Source of the DNA: Nocardia camponoti
GTDB taxonomy: Bacteria; Actinomycetota; Actinomycetes; Mycobacteriales; Mycobacteriaceae
NCBI RefSeq assembly: GCF_014646135.1
Contig: NZ_BMMW01000001.1
Coordinates: 1,567,570-1,631,569 of the forward strand
DNA length: 64,000 bases
Reading direction: 5' to 3'
Part shown: piece after piece, positions 33,928 to 43,811 of the stretch
How the letters are laid out: every line of letters starts with the position of its first letter
Numbering within the stretch: position 1 is the first letter of the stretch
Position numbers and translations under genes: made by a program
The notes under the pieces: generated by a model
Databases searched by the model: none
What the model was told of the DNA's origin: nothing
The model's input: only the letters and a program-made list of their open reading frames with translations

Positions 33928-34362
33928 ATGGCACCTTTTATCGTCCTCGTCGTCGTCACATTGATTGCCCGCATCGCGGGATTCGCCGGGGTGGAGTGGC
34001 TGGACTCCTTGCCGCACGCGGTCACCGTCGGCCTTGCCGCGATGTTCCTGCTCACCGCAAGCGCCCACTTCCTCGAACCGCGTCGCAGCGCGCTGATCGA
34101 GATGGTCCCGCCGAAGCTCCCCAACCCGACCGCACTCGTCACGCTGACGGGTGTCTTAGAAATCGCGGGCGCGATCGGCCTGCTCATCCCGCCGACGAGC
34201 ACCCTGGCGGCAGCATGCTTGTTCGTCCTTCTACTCGCCCTCTTCCCAGCGAATGTCCATGCGGCACAGTCTGATTCAGGGATCAAGACAATGCCGCTCC
34301 CGGCGAGGGCCGCCCTCCAAGTTCTGTTCTTGGCGGCCTGCGCTGTGGTGATCGTCGGATAG
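33928..34362 (+). CDS. DoxX-family membrane protein
   Basis: A 144-residue integral membrane protein with about four helices (FIVLVVVTLIARIAGFAGV; AVTVGLAAMFLLTASAHFLE; LTGVLEIAGAIGLLIP; AALQVLFLAACAVVIVG). The DoxX mark is the loop EMVPPKLPNPTALVTLTGVL. Such proteins take part in thiol and redox homeostasis in mycobacteria. ATG 33928 follows GGAG by seven bases. The divergent TetR gene and twin operators suggest inducible expression. Confidence 0.85.
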   Translation: MAPFIVLVVVTLIARIAGFAGVEWLDSLPHAVTVGLAAMFLLTASAHFLEPRRSALIEMVPPKLPNPTALVTLTGVLEIAGAIGLLIPPTSTLAAACLFVLLLALFPANVHAAQSDSGIKTMPLPARAALQVLFLAACAVVIVG

Positions 34363-34983
34363 TTACCCGTTCGGCCACCCACCATTGCGACTGCTTGGGT
34401 CAGGACGGTTGTCGACGGCTAGGCGCTGAATCCCTAGCCGCTCGGCAAAGAGGTGTCGCTGCACAAACCACCCTGCCGCCGACAGCGCGATCCAGATCAC
34501 CGTCGTCGCTACTTCCTGTGCACCTGACTCGGGGTGCACCAAGAATTCGAGCGAATCGCTCATTCGCCCAACACCGCTCAACACCATCGACGCACCGCCG
34601 ATCGACGTCAACCACAGCAGTGCGCGGGCCCGGAACTTGTCGGCGAGGAAAGCGCCAGCCACACAGGTCGCGAGGATCACGATCATGCTCAGCGCCCAAT
34701 TGTTGGCACCCGGTTGCAAGACATTCGCCAGCTTCGCGCCGACCATCGCGCCAGTGAGACCGCCGATGAAGTACGACGCGAACCGGAAGACAAGCGACGT
34801 CACCACCCACGCCGAAACCGCGCCGACGAGCGCGAACAGCAGCAGCGTCCATAACGACGCGTTAAACAGGTCGGCGATCTCCCACCCCAACCCGAAGCCG
34901 ATCGCGAGAATGCCCAGGTGGACTGAGCGAATGCCGTAAAAACACAGCAGCAAACCGACTAGCGCGACGACAATCCCGTTCAT
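34363..34983 (-). CDS. DUF4203-like multi-pass membrane protein
   Basis: A 206-residue protein with seven hydrophobic segments (IVVALVGLLLCFYGIRSVHL; SLWTLLLFALVGAVSAWVVT; SYFIGGLTGAMVGAKLANVL; MIVILATCVAGAFLAD; LLWLTSIGGASMVLSGVGRM; TVIWIALSAAGWFVQRHLF) and a hydrophilic tail. The arrangement recalls DUF4203/TMEM198-type proteins. The function is unknown. ATG 34983 has a GGAGG site; a longer frame has none. Confidence 0.65.
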   Translation of the reverse strand: MNGIVVALVGLLLCFYGIRSVHLGILAIGFGLGWEIADLFNASLWTLLLFALVGAVSAWVVTSLVFRFASYFIGGLTGAMVGAKLANVLQPGANNWALSMIVILATCVAGAFLADKFRARALLWLTSIGGASMVLSGVGRMSDSLEFLVHPESGAQEVATTVIWIALSAAGWFVQRHLFAERLGIQRLAVDNRPDPSSRNGGWPNG

Positions 34984-35163
34984 CAGCAACTCCTCCGCGA
35001 CGCGATACCCCATTCGCAGGGTAAACCCGCATCGACGGCGCGCCGCCCGACAACATGCGCCCTGTCCGGTAACGACCCAGCCACCAAACCGGCTGGTAGC
35101 CGCGAAATTGCTACCATGGCGCTACTAGCTCGACGACCCAGTTCGCCCGTCGAAGGAGCCAAG

Positions 35164-36605
<1,442 letters not shown>

Positions 36606-36834
36606 CGAGCGCTACTTTCCGGCTTGGTCTAGCCCGCTATCAGACGCCAGCCGCCGCAGACTCATTGTCCGGCACGCACTCCAACGTCGGTGCGCGGGTT
36701 GGCCATCGACGCATCGGGGTCGACAACATTCTGGGAACGACCACCGTGGACGTTTGCGCGATCGTTGCTCTAGCGGGCAGACTCGGTGAGCGGGTGTGGG
36801 TGACTCGACCGGTTCGGCGACGTCAGGGGTGTGC

Positions 36835-37830
36835 ATGTATCGCAGAGCAGTGGTGGCGGCTGTCGGGTTGCTCGCCTTCGGCACGATCGTTGGTTGTGGC
36901 GACGACGAGTCGAGCAAACCGCCGGATTACGCGAAAGAGCTGCCGCCGCCGCCTTCGCCGGTCATCCCTAAACAACCGCCACAGTTCTGGTCGACGGTCC
37001 CGCAAAACGAGGAGCAGCGCGCTGAAGTGCGCCAAGCGACGCGACAGGTCGACATCTGCGCGATCCTCCCCCGCGACGTGCTCAAACCGATGGGCAACAT
37101 CAAAAGCGTCACCGTTGGCCTCGACTCCTGCCGCGCGGTGATCGGCACCGACAAACCCGGCGACGGCACCACCCTCACCTGGCACGCCACCCTCCTTGAC
37201 AGCATCGGGACCGGCGGCAAAGGCACTAACCACAACGTCGGCGACGTGCCCGTCCGCATCGTCCCCGACCGCGACTCTGGCACGCCCCGAGCCTGCGGCG
37301 CGACGGCCGTTTTCCCCAACGGCGCCGCGTTCTACCTTGGCTTATCCACCCCGCCCAACACCGATCCGTGCAAGGTCGCCAACGACCTAGTCCCCGGCAT
37401 GATTGACCGCTGGAAGCAGTCACCACCCCAGGGCACCTCCCCCGACACCGTCCCGACGGTCCTGCTCGGCGCCGACCCCTGCACGGTTCGTACGAAACTC
37501 GGGCCGAGCACGCTCAGCAGCGGCCAACGCCTCACCCAGTGCCTTTTCGAATATCGGGGCGAGAACGTGACGGTCGCCTACGAGTACCGCGTGCCCGAAT
37601 ATCTCGCGGCCAACAGCACACCCGTCGACATCAACGGTCGCGAAGCGCATCGCTCAGTTTCGTTGTACGACAGTCGAATTCCCATCTTCACCGCCGCTGT
37701 TGGCCCGGAACTGCCGCCGAACAGCACGTCGTTCGGCAGGCGTGTTCCGGTCGTCGAGGTGGTTGCCGTCACCGACGATGTCGCCAAAGATGTTCTCGGG
37801 CAAGCACTTACGCTCTTCCCGGCGAGCTAG
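36835..37830 (+). CDS. DUF3558-like lipoprotein
   Basis: A 331-residue lipoprotein with signal MYRRAVVAAVGLLAFGTIVG and the lipobox cysteine next to it, then a Pro-rich spacer. The mature part holds two similar half-domains, each with the DUF3558 style Cys pair: VDICAILPRDVLKPMGNIKS with LDSCRAVIG, and ADPCTVRTKLGP with LTQCLFEY. It should be anchored outside the membrane; the ligand is unknown. The last four bases overlap mgtE. The 307-bp gap before it holds the nrdF promoter and no other gene. Confidence 0.7.
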   Translation: MYRRAVVAAVGLLAFGTIVGCGDDESSKPPDYAKELPPPPSPVIPKQPPQFWSTVPQNEEQRAEVRQATRQVDICAILPRDVLKPMGNIKSVTVGLDSCRAVIGTDKPGDGTTLTWHATLLDSIGTGGKGTNHNVGDVPVRIVPDRDSGTPRACGATAVFPNGAAFYLGLSTPPNTDPCKVANDLVPGMIDRWKQSPPQGTSPDTVPTVLLGADPCTVRTKLGPSTLSSGQRLTQCLFEYRGENVTVAYEYRVPEYLAANSTPVDINGREAHRSVSLYDSRIPIFTAAVGPELPPNSTSFGRRVPVVEVVAVTDDVAKDVLGQALTLFPAS

Positions 37831-39245
37831 ATTCCCAGCACCAGCTTCGCTGTCGTGAAGTAGATGATCAGCCCGGTCGCATCGACGAGCGTCGTGACCA
37901 TCGGTGCCGAAACCACCGCGGGGTCGATCTTGCAGCGCTTGGCGAGCAGCGGCATCGTGCCGCCGATCGTCGCCGCCCACCCGCAGATCACCACCAGCGT
38001 GATCGCGACGACGATCGCGATCTTCGCCCCGACAAACACCGTGCCGATCAGCAACCCAGCGGTCGCCAGCATCGCCCCGAGCACCAGCCCAACGCGACAC
38101 TCACGCCAAATCACCTTGAACAGGTCCGACACCCGCACCTCGCCGACCGCCAACGCGCGCACGCACGCCGTCGCGGCCTGCGCGCCCGCGTTGCCGCCAG
38201 CGCCGATCAGCAGCGGGATGAACAGAGCCAACCCGGCGGCCTGCTCAAGCGTCCCCGCGAAAAAGTCGGTGACGCTCACCGTGAGCGTCGCGGCGAACAG
38301 CAAAAGCATCAACCACAGCGCCCGATACCGCGCGAGCTGGAACACCTTCGCGGCCATGTAATGGCCTTCCCACGGTGCCGAACCGGCCTGCTTGGCGACG
38401 TCTTCGCTGTCAGCGGCTTCGAGCACCTCCATCGCGTCGTCGATGGTGAGCAAGCCGACAACGCGGTCCTCGCTATCGACAACGACGAGGTTGATGTCGT
38501 TGGTCGAACTCATCAGACGCGCGGCCTTCTCCGCCGAATCGGTGGCCCGCACGAACGACGGCTCGGTGACAACCAACTCCGACACCATCGCATCGGGCGC
38601 GTGCAGCACGAGTTCCCGCAGTTCGACAATGCCGCGCAGCCGTCGACCGCAGTCGACAACCGGCAGCGTGTACACCGTCTCCGCCTTGCCGCCCTTGGCG
38701 CGCACCCACGCCAATGCCTGCGCGACGGTCAAATTGTCCGGCAGCGCAACAACTTCCGGCGTCATGTACAGGCCGACCGAGTCTTCGGGGTAGCCGAGCA
38801 GCGCCGCCGTCATCCGACGTTCGCGCGGGCTCAGCCCCTCAAGCACCTTCTTCGCAACCTTGGCCGGGGCCTCGTGCAGCATGCGCGCGCGGTCGTCGGG
38901 GTCCATCGCTTCGACCAGGTCGCGGAAGCTCTGGTCACGCAACCCCTGCAAGATTTGCTGCTGGTCGACCGGCTCAAGCTCTTCGAAAACCGTGATGGCA
39001 CGGTCTTTGTCGAGGAGGCGAAACACCAGCCCTGCCGCGATAGCGTCCATGCGGGCGAGCGCGTCGGCGATCTGGTGCGGGGCGCGATTGTCGAGCCACC
39101 CGAGCGCGTCGGTGACGCGATGCGTCTCGGCGATGCGCGACAAGACCGTGAGTGCTTCGGTGACCGACTCATCCGAAATAGTCTCGGGCACAACAGGATT
39201 CACATCGTCGGCGGCACGCGAAACAGCAAGTTCAATCTGCGACAT
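37827..39245 (-). CDS. mgtE: magnesium transporter MgtE
   Basis: A 472-residue channel. The N-terminal superhelical domain (residues about 30-150, ALARMDAIAAGLVFRLLDKD) and two CBS domains (about 155-275, GLYMTPEVVALPDNLTVAQA; VRATDSAEKAARLMSS) act as the Mg2+ sensor. Five C-terminal helices include the pore region LFIPLLIGAGGNAGAQAATA (Asn and Gly filter) and CKIDPAVVSAPMVTTLVDAT. ATG 39245 starts MSQIELAVSR; an in-frame extension with a Cys-rich MARACACCRRAS stretch exists but is doubtful. The upstream leader contains a strong hairpin. Confidence 0.94.
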   Translation of the reverse strand: MSQIELAVSRAADDVNPVVPETISDESVTEALTVLSRIAETHRVTDALGWLDNRAPHQIADALARMDAIAAGLVFRLLDKDRAITVFEELEPVDQQQILQGLRDQSFRDLVEAMDPDDRARMLHEAPAKVAKKVLEGLSPRERRMTAALLGYPEDSVGLYMTPEVVALPDNLTVAQALAWVRAKGGKAETVYTLPVVDCGRRLRGIVELRELVLHAPDAMVSELVVTEPSFVRATDSAEKAARLMSSTNDINLVVVDSEDRVVGLLTIDDAMEVLEAADSEDVAKQAGSAPWEGHYMAAKVFQLARYRALWLMLLLFAATLTVSVTDFFAGTLEQAAGLALFIPLLIGAGGNAGAQAATACVRALAVGEVRVSDLFKVIWRECRVGLVLGAMLATAGLLIGTVFVGAKIAIVVAITLVVICGWAATIGGTMPLLAKRCKIDPAVVSAPMVTTLVDATGLIIYFTTAKLVLGI

Positions 39246-39329
39246 GGGAGAAGCCCTTCGGCAGCAGGCACATGCGCGGGCCATCATCAGGAGGTCGCGC
39301 AAGTGTGAGGTGAATCAACGACGGCGGAG

Positions 39330-39392
39330 CACCGCGGGCGTCTTCACCAAGGTGTGGCTGCTAGCCGACAGGGCAGAAGACGCCGCGCGGTG
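39330..39392 (-). promoter_or_regulatory. strong hairpin in the mgtE leader
   Basis: CACCGCGGGCGTCTTC (39330-39345) pairs with GAAGACGCCGCGCGGTG (39376-39392) with one bulged base. It is 85 bp before the mgtE ATG on the minus strand. There is no U-run, so it is not a simple terminator. I could not match it to the M-box consensus. The rest of the 411-bp gap to the LLM gene contains a GTGCGA/TCGCAC dyad near 39450 and a 60- to 70-codon minus-strand frame of doubtful value. Confidence 0.5.
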
Positions 39393-39656
39393 TTCGACTC
39401 GGGGGTTCGTTACGTGTCATCGCAACCCCACCTCCTTGCCGTCGTTGTGCGAGATCGCACGTCTTCCTTATTCGCAGGATACATCCGCAGCCCCACCCGG
39501 GTCACCTCGGCACAGGCGTACCAGTCCATTCCGCGCATAACCGCCGGTCCAGGGTTGTGCGCGCGGCGCGCATAACTGTTGCCGGGGGTGGGCATGATCG
39601 TCAAAAGTGGGTTGTGACGCACGACATTCGCGCGAGATCATTCGAAGGAGAAACCT

Positions 39657-40649
39657 GTGCGGTTCGGCATCTTCATTCCCCAGGGCTGGCGGCTCGACTT
39701 AGTCGGCATCGAACCGGCGGACCAGTGGCCGGTGATGCGCGAGCTGGCCCAGCGCTTCGACGCGGGAACCGACTGGGAGTCGATCTGGGTTTACGACCAC
39801 TTCCACACCGTGCCGGTGCCGACCGACGAGGCGACACACGAAGCGTGGTCGCTGATGTCGGCGTTCGCGGCGACAACGTCGCGGCTACGGCTGGGGCAGA
39901 TGTGTACGGCCATCAGCTACCGCAACCCCGCCTACCTGGCGAAGGTCGCCGCGACGGTCGATTTGATCTCGGCTGGTCGCGTTGAGATGGGCATCGGTGG
40001 CGGTTGGTACGAGCACGAGTGGCGTGCCTACGGTTACGGATTCCCTTCCGCCGGTGAGCGTTTGGGCCGACTCGACGAGGGCGTGCAGATTTTCCGACAG
40101 GCGTGGCGGACTGGTCGCGCGACGCTCGACGGCCGCTACTACCAGGTCGACGGCGCGATCGTGCACCCCAAGCCGTTGCAGGAGAACGGGATTCCAATTT
40201 GGGTCGCCGGTGGTGGCGAGAAGAAGACGCTGCGGATCGCGGCCCGCTACGCCGACTACACCAACTTCAGCGGTGACCCCGTTGAGTTCGCGCACAAGTC
40301 CGAGATCCTGCGCGCCCACTGCGCCGACGTTGGCACCGACTTCGACGCGATCACCCGCAGTTCAAACTTCAACACCGTTGTCGGCAGCACGGAAGCTGAA
40401 GTGAAGGAACGACTTTCGGCGATCGTTGAGCGGTTCACGCCGTACCTTGGCGCGGCGGAGGCGGCGGCGATCGTTGAGCAGCAATTCGGGTCGAGCGCCA
40501 CCGTTGGCACACCGGAACAGATCATCGAACGGCTCTCGAAAGTGAAGCAGCTAGGACTTGGCTATTCCATTCTGAACTTCCCCGAAGCCGCGTACGACAT
40601 CTCCGGCATTGAACTGTTCGAACGTGAGGTGATTCCTGCTCTGCGGTGA
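39657..40649 (+). CDS. LLM-class F420-dependent oxidoreductase
   Basis: A 330-residue luciferase-like monooxygenase-fold enzyme. It shows MRFGIFIPQGWRLDL, WESIWVYDHFHTVPVP, LGQMCTAISYRNPAYLAKVA, GRVEMGIGGGWYEHEWRAYG and IPIWVAGGGEKKTLRIAARY, which together fit the F420-dependent branch (TIGR03560-like). The substrate is not evident. GTG 39657 is preceded by AAGGAGA. It is monocistronic, between mgtE and an MMPL gene. Confidence 0.88.
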   Translation: MRFGIFIPQGWRLDLVGIEPADQWPVMRELAQRFDAGTDWESIWVYDHFHTVPVPTDEATHEAWSLMSAFAATTSRLRLGQMCTAISYRNPAYLAKVAATVDLISAGRVEMGIGGGWYEHEWRAYGYGFPSAGERLGRLDEGVQIFRQAWRTGRATLDGRYYQVDGAIVHPKPLQENGIPIWVAGGGEKKTLRIAARYADYTNFSGDPVEFAHKSEILRAHCADVGTDFDAITRSSNFNTVVGSTEAEVKERLSAIVERFTPYLGAAEAAAIVEQQFGSSATVGTPEQIIERLSKVKQLGLGYSILNFPEAAYDISGIELFEREVIPALR

Positions 40650-40667
40650 TAATTCAGCCGGTCACCG

Positions 40668-40695
40668 GATGTATACATCAGGGTGATCCCTGATG
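40668..40695. promoter_or_regulatory. overlapping palindromes upstream of the MMPL gene
   Basis: GATGTATACATC is a perfect 12-bp palindrome (40668-40679). It overlaps an 8-bp-arm palindrome CATCAGGG/CCCTGATG with a TGAT centre (40676-40695). Both lie about 80-107 bp before the MMPL start and probably bind a repressor of that transporter. Confidence 0.6.
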
Positions 40696-40774
40696 CCGAA
40701 TTTCAGGGTATCGCAACGGTTTTCGCGCGGCATAGCATCGATATGGCTCATCGCCCACTAAAGGGGAATTAGCG

Positions 40775-42880
40775 ATGTCGAATGTCATTGACCGCATGGT
40801 CAGAATTCCGAGTGGCAGGCGCGGTAAGTGGGTGGTCCTCGCTGTCTGGATCATCGCCCTTATCGCGCTTGGCTCGTTCGCTGGCAAACTCGCTGGCGCA
40901 CAGAAAAACGACAACATCAACTGGCTGCCGAGTAGTGCTGAGTCAACGCAGGCTTATCACCTCGCCGAACCATTCGGCGACGCCGACGAAGCCCCGGTCG
41001 TGCTCGTTTACGAGCGGACAAGCGGCATCACCGACGCCGACCGAGCAGCAGCAACCGCCGACGCACTCGCGGCGCGCGGAATGCCAAACATCGTGGCCGA
41101 CAAGGTAGTTGGTCCTATTACCGCCCAAGACGGGCAAGCGTTGCAAGTGCTTGTGCCGATCAAGATGGGCAGCGACGGCTGGTCGCAGTTGACGAAAACC
41201 GTCGCTGACCTCGTCGATCATGCCGCGCCAAGGCCCGACGGGCTATCGATGAACCCCACCGGACCCGCCGGGTACGCGGCTGAATTCGGTGAGGCGTTCG
41301 AAGGGATCGACGGGATTCTGCTGCTCGCGGCAGGACTTGTTGTGATCGCCATTTTGCTCATCACCTACGGGCCGATGCTGTGGATTTTGCCGCTCATCGC
41401 CGCAGGTGCGGCCCTGGTTTTGTCGCAAAGCGCGGTCTATGGGGCGACGCATTGGGGACTCACCGTCAACGGGCAGAGCGCGGCGGTGCTCACCGTGCTG
41501 GTGTTCGGTGCTGGCACCGACTACGCGCTGCTGCTTGTCGCCCGGTATCGCGAGGAACTGCGCAAACACGAGGACAAGCACGAGGCGATGGCCGTTGCGC
41601 TGCGTCGCGCGGGGCCCGCGATTCTGGCAAGTGGTGCCACGGTGATCATCGCGATGCTGGCTTTGCTTGTGGCACGGATGAATTCGACGGCGGGCATGGG
41701 ACCGGTGTGTGCGGTTGGTATCGCGGTCGGGTTGCTCGCGATGGTCACGCTGCTGCCCGCGTTGCTGGTGATCGCCGGTCGGTGGATCTTCTGGCCACGG
41801 CATCCTGATTTCGGGTCGGCTGACGTGTCGGTTTCCGGGATTTGGGCGCGGATTGGCGCGTTCATCTCGCCTCGCCCGCGTGCGGTGTGGGCGGTCACGG
41901 CCGTTGTGCTGCTTGGTCTCGCGGTCGGGATCAGTGGGCTCAAGACCGACGGGATCGCGGCGAAGGACGCCATCATTGGCGAGTCGCGCGCTGTCGCTGG
42001 TGCTGAGGTGCTGGAACGGCACTTCGATATCGGCACGGGCAACCCGGTGTTGATTCTCGGTAAGGCCGATCACGCGGACGCGCTTGCCGCGGCGGTTGCC
42101 GGGACGGCGGGGGTGAAGTCACCTACGCCGCCTGTCGTTAAGGACGGCACCGCGCTGATTCAGGCGACGTTGACCGACGGGCCCGACACCGTTGAGGCCG
42201 AAGCGACCGTCGACCGGGTGCGCGCGGCAGTGCACGCGGTGGAAGGTGCCGACGCGAAGGTCGGTGGCAATACCGCGACCGTCCTCGACATCAAACGTGC
42301 GTCCGCCCATGACAATCGGGTGATTGTGCCGGTGGTGTTGGTGATCGTGATGGGCATTTTGATGCTGCTGTTGCGGTCGGTGTTGGCCCCGATCCTGCTG
42401 ACGTTGACGGTGGTGCTGTCGTTCTTGGCGGCACTGGGTTTGAGCCGCTGGATCTTCGACCTGCTCGGTTTCCAGGGCGCCGACCCGGGCTTGCCGTTGC
42501 TGGCCTTCGTGTTCTTGGTGGCACTGGGCATCGACTACAACATCTTCTTGATGTCGCGGGTGCACGAGGAATCCCAGCGCGTCGACACCCGAAAAGCGGC
42601 GCTGCTCGGCCTGTCGTCGACGGGCGGCGTGATCACGTCGGCGGGTTTGGTGCTGGCTGGCACATTCGCGGTCTTCACGACCTTGCCGCTGGTGAGCTTG
42701 GCGCAGATGGGCATCGTGGTCGCCGTCGGCGTTTTGCTCGACACACTGATCGTCCGCTCGATCCTGGTGACAGCACTGACGTTGGATTTGGGCGACCGAA
42801 TTTGGTGGCCCGCCCGCCCGCGCCGCGAGCAGCCGGTGTTAGTGACGAAGTCACCGGAACCGGTGTCAGTCGGCGACTGA
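40775..42880 (+). CDS. MMPL-family RND transporter
   Basis: A 701-residue proton-driven exporter of the small MMPL type. It has two repeats of a periplasmic domain and six helices: first repeat with DGILLLAAGLVVIAILLITY and the motif GAGTDYALLLVARYREELRK, second with DNRVIVPVVLVIVMGILMLL and LGIDYNIFLMSRVHEESQRV, whose Asp-Tyr pairs (TDY, IDY) are the conserved proton relay of MmpL proteins. Substrates of this group include lipids, siderophores and drugs; none is assigned here. AGGGGA precedes ATG 40775. Confidence 0.92.
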   Translation: MSNVIDRMVRIPSGRRGKWVVLAVWIIALIALGSFAGKLAGAQKNDNINWLPSSAESTQAYHLAEPFGDADEAPVVLVYERTSGITDADRAAATADALAARGMPNIVADKVVGPITAQDGQALQVLVPIKMGSDGWSQLTKTVADLVDHAAPRPDGLSMNPTGPAGYAAEFGEAFEGIDGILLLAAGLVVIAILLITYGPMLWILPLIAAGAALVLSQSAVYGATHWGLTVNGQSAAVLTVLVFGAGTDYALLLVARYREELRKHEDKHEAMAVALRRAGPAILASGATVIIAMLALLVARMNSTAGMGPVCAVGIAVGLLAMVTLLPALLVIAGRWIFWPRHPDFGSADVSVSGIWARIGAFISPRPRAVWAVTAVVLLGLAVGISGLKTDGIAAKDAIIGESRAVAGAEVLERHFDIGTGNPVLILGKADHADALAAAVAGTAGVKSPTPPVVKDGTALIQATLTDGPDTVEAEATVDRVRAAVHAVEGADAKVGGNTATVLDIKRASAHDNRVIVPVVLVIVMGILMLLLRSVLAPILLTLTVVLSFLAALGLSRWIFDLLGFQGADPGLPLLAFVFLVALGIDYNIFLMSRVHEESQRVDTRKAALLGLSSTGGVITSAGLVLAGTFAVFTTLPLVSLAQMGIVVAVGVLLDTLIVRSILVTALTLDLGDRIWWPARPRREQPVLVTKSPEPVSVGD

Positions 42881-42890
42881 CCCGATAGCA

Positions 42891-42924
42891 AGAAGGGCCG
42901 AGCGGGCGCCAGCTCGGCCCTTCT
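42891..42924 (+). terminator. terminator hairpin of the MMPL gene
   Basis: AGAAGGGCCGAGC (42891-42903) and GCTCGGCCCTTCT (42912-42924) form a perfect 13-bp stem with an 8-base loop, 10 bases after the stop. There is no long U-run. Confidence 0.75.
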
Positions 42925-43019
42925 CACGCGTTAAGTCGGCAACCAGGACGGCCGTGGCAACCCAGCCACAGCGCCAGCGCGAAGGTCGGGCGCGCATAAA
43001 ACGACCCGGTCATGGCCGC

Positions 43020-43775
43020 CTACTTCGGTCGTCCCAAGTCGTCTACGCAATGCACGCACGTCTCCTTAAAGACGCCCTTGTTGGTGTGGTGGCGTGTGTG
43101 GGCGCTGCGGGCACTTGAGGGCTTGTGTTGGCCCTTTTGGGCGGCGGACATCTTTGCCCGAGTTTCGTCGCTCGCCTTCTTCCCATAGTTCGGGTTGTTG
43201 GCGCCCATCTTCTGTTCGGATAGGCGACGAAGAGTCTCTTCCGACCACACCCGGCCATAGGCGGGATGGTCTGGGCCGAACTTGCCGAAATTCGGGTTGG
43301 CCTCGCCGCTGTACATCCCCTTCCGCTCGGCCGACCACTTCTCGCGCTGCGATGGTGAGTGGGTCAGGCCATGGAAGGGATTGTCGTCGCCGTACCGGCT
43401 CAAACCTGGTCGTCCGGTTGAGCGCAAGCGCGCGGCCTCACGCATTTCTTCGGTCCACACGACGCCGGTCGGTCCGAGACCGCCTGCTGCCAGATTCAGT
43501 AGCGGCTGGCCCTCCTTGCGGAGGTAAGCGATCCAGTCAATCTCGGCCCGGCCCAGTTCGTCCTGGTTTTCGAGCCAGTCCAAGACATCTGCGGTCACGT
43601 CGTTGCGATCCTGCTTGCGCAGCCAGTCGTAGAAGGGCGTCTTGCGACCTTCGCTGGCTGTTTTAAAGTGCTGCCGGAGTCGGACAGATGCGGTCTTAGT
43701 CGTGAGCCCGATATATCGATAATCCCACGAGGAGCGGAGTCGAATTCCGTAGATCACACCTTCAGTGCTCGTCAT
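43020..43775 (-). CDS. GIY-YIG endonuclease with NUMOD3 repeats
   Basis: A 251-residue free-standing homing-type endonuclease. Residues about 6-95 are the GIY-YIG nuclease (GVIYGIRLRSS; YRYIGLTTKTASVRLRQHF; LLNLAAGGLG). Then come NUMOD3-type DNA-binding repeats with the SGxxNPNFG and GANNPNYG signatures (residues about 155-210: SGEANPNFGKFGPDHPAYG, MGANNPNYGKKASDETRAKM). It ends in a short basic tail with CVHC. ATG 43775 follows GGAGG by four bases and lies 36 bp after nrdE, with no terminator between, so it can be read through from the nrd operon. I see no intron or intein in nrdE. Confidence 0.85.
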   Translation of the reverse strand: MTSTEGVIYGIRLRSSWDYRYIGLTTKTASVRLRQHFKTASEGRKTPFYDWLRKQDRNDVTADVLDWLENQDELGRAEIDWIAYLRKEGQPLLNLAAGGLGPTGVVWTEEMREAARLRSTGRPGLSRYGDDNPFHGLTHSPSQREKWSAERKGMYSGEANPNFGKFGPDHPAYGRVWSEETLRRLSEQKMGANNPNYGKKASDETRAKMSAAQKGQHKPSSARSAHTRHHTNKGVFKETCVHCVDDLGRPK

Positions 43776-43811
43776 TCGACCTCCGCCACCCGGGGACTCG
43801 TTATCGAATCG

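Noticed and set aside
39410..39622. 70-codon minus-strand frame upstream of mgtE
   Set aside because: No ribosome-binding site and no family; kept only as a remark in the leader description.
39246..39656. M-box (ykoK) riboswitch before mgtE
   Set aside because: The conserved M-box elements could not be found by eye on the minus strand; only an unrelated strong hairpin is visible.
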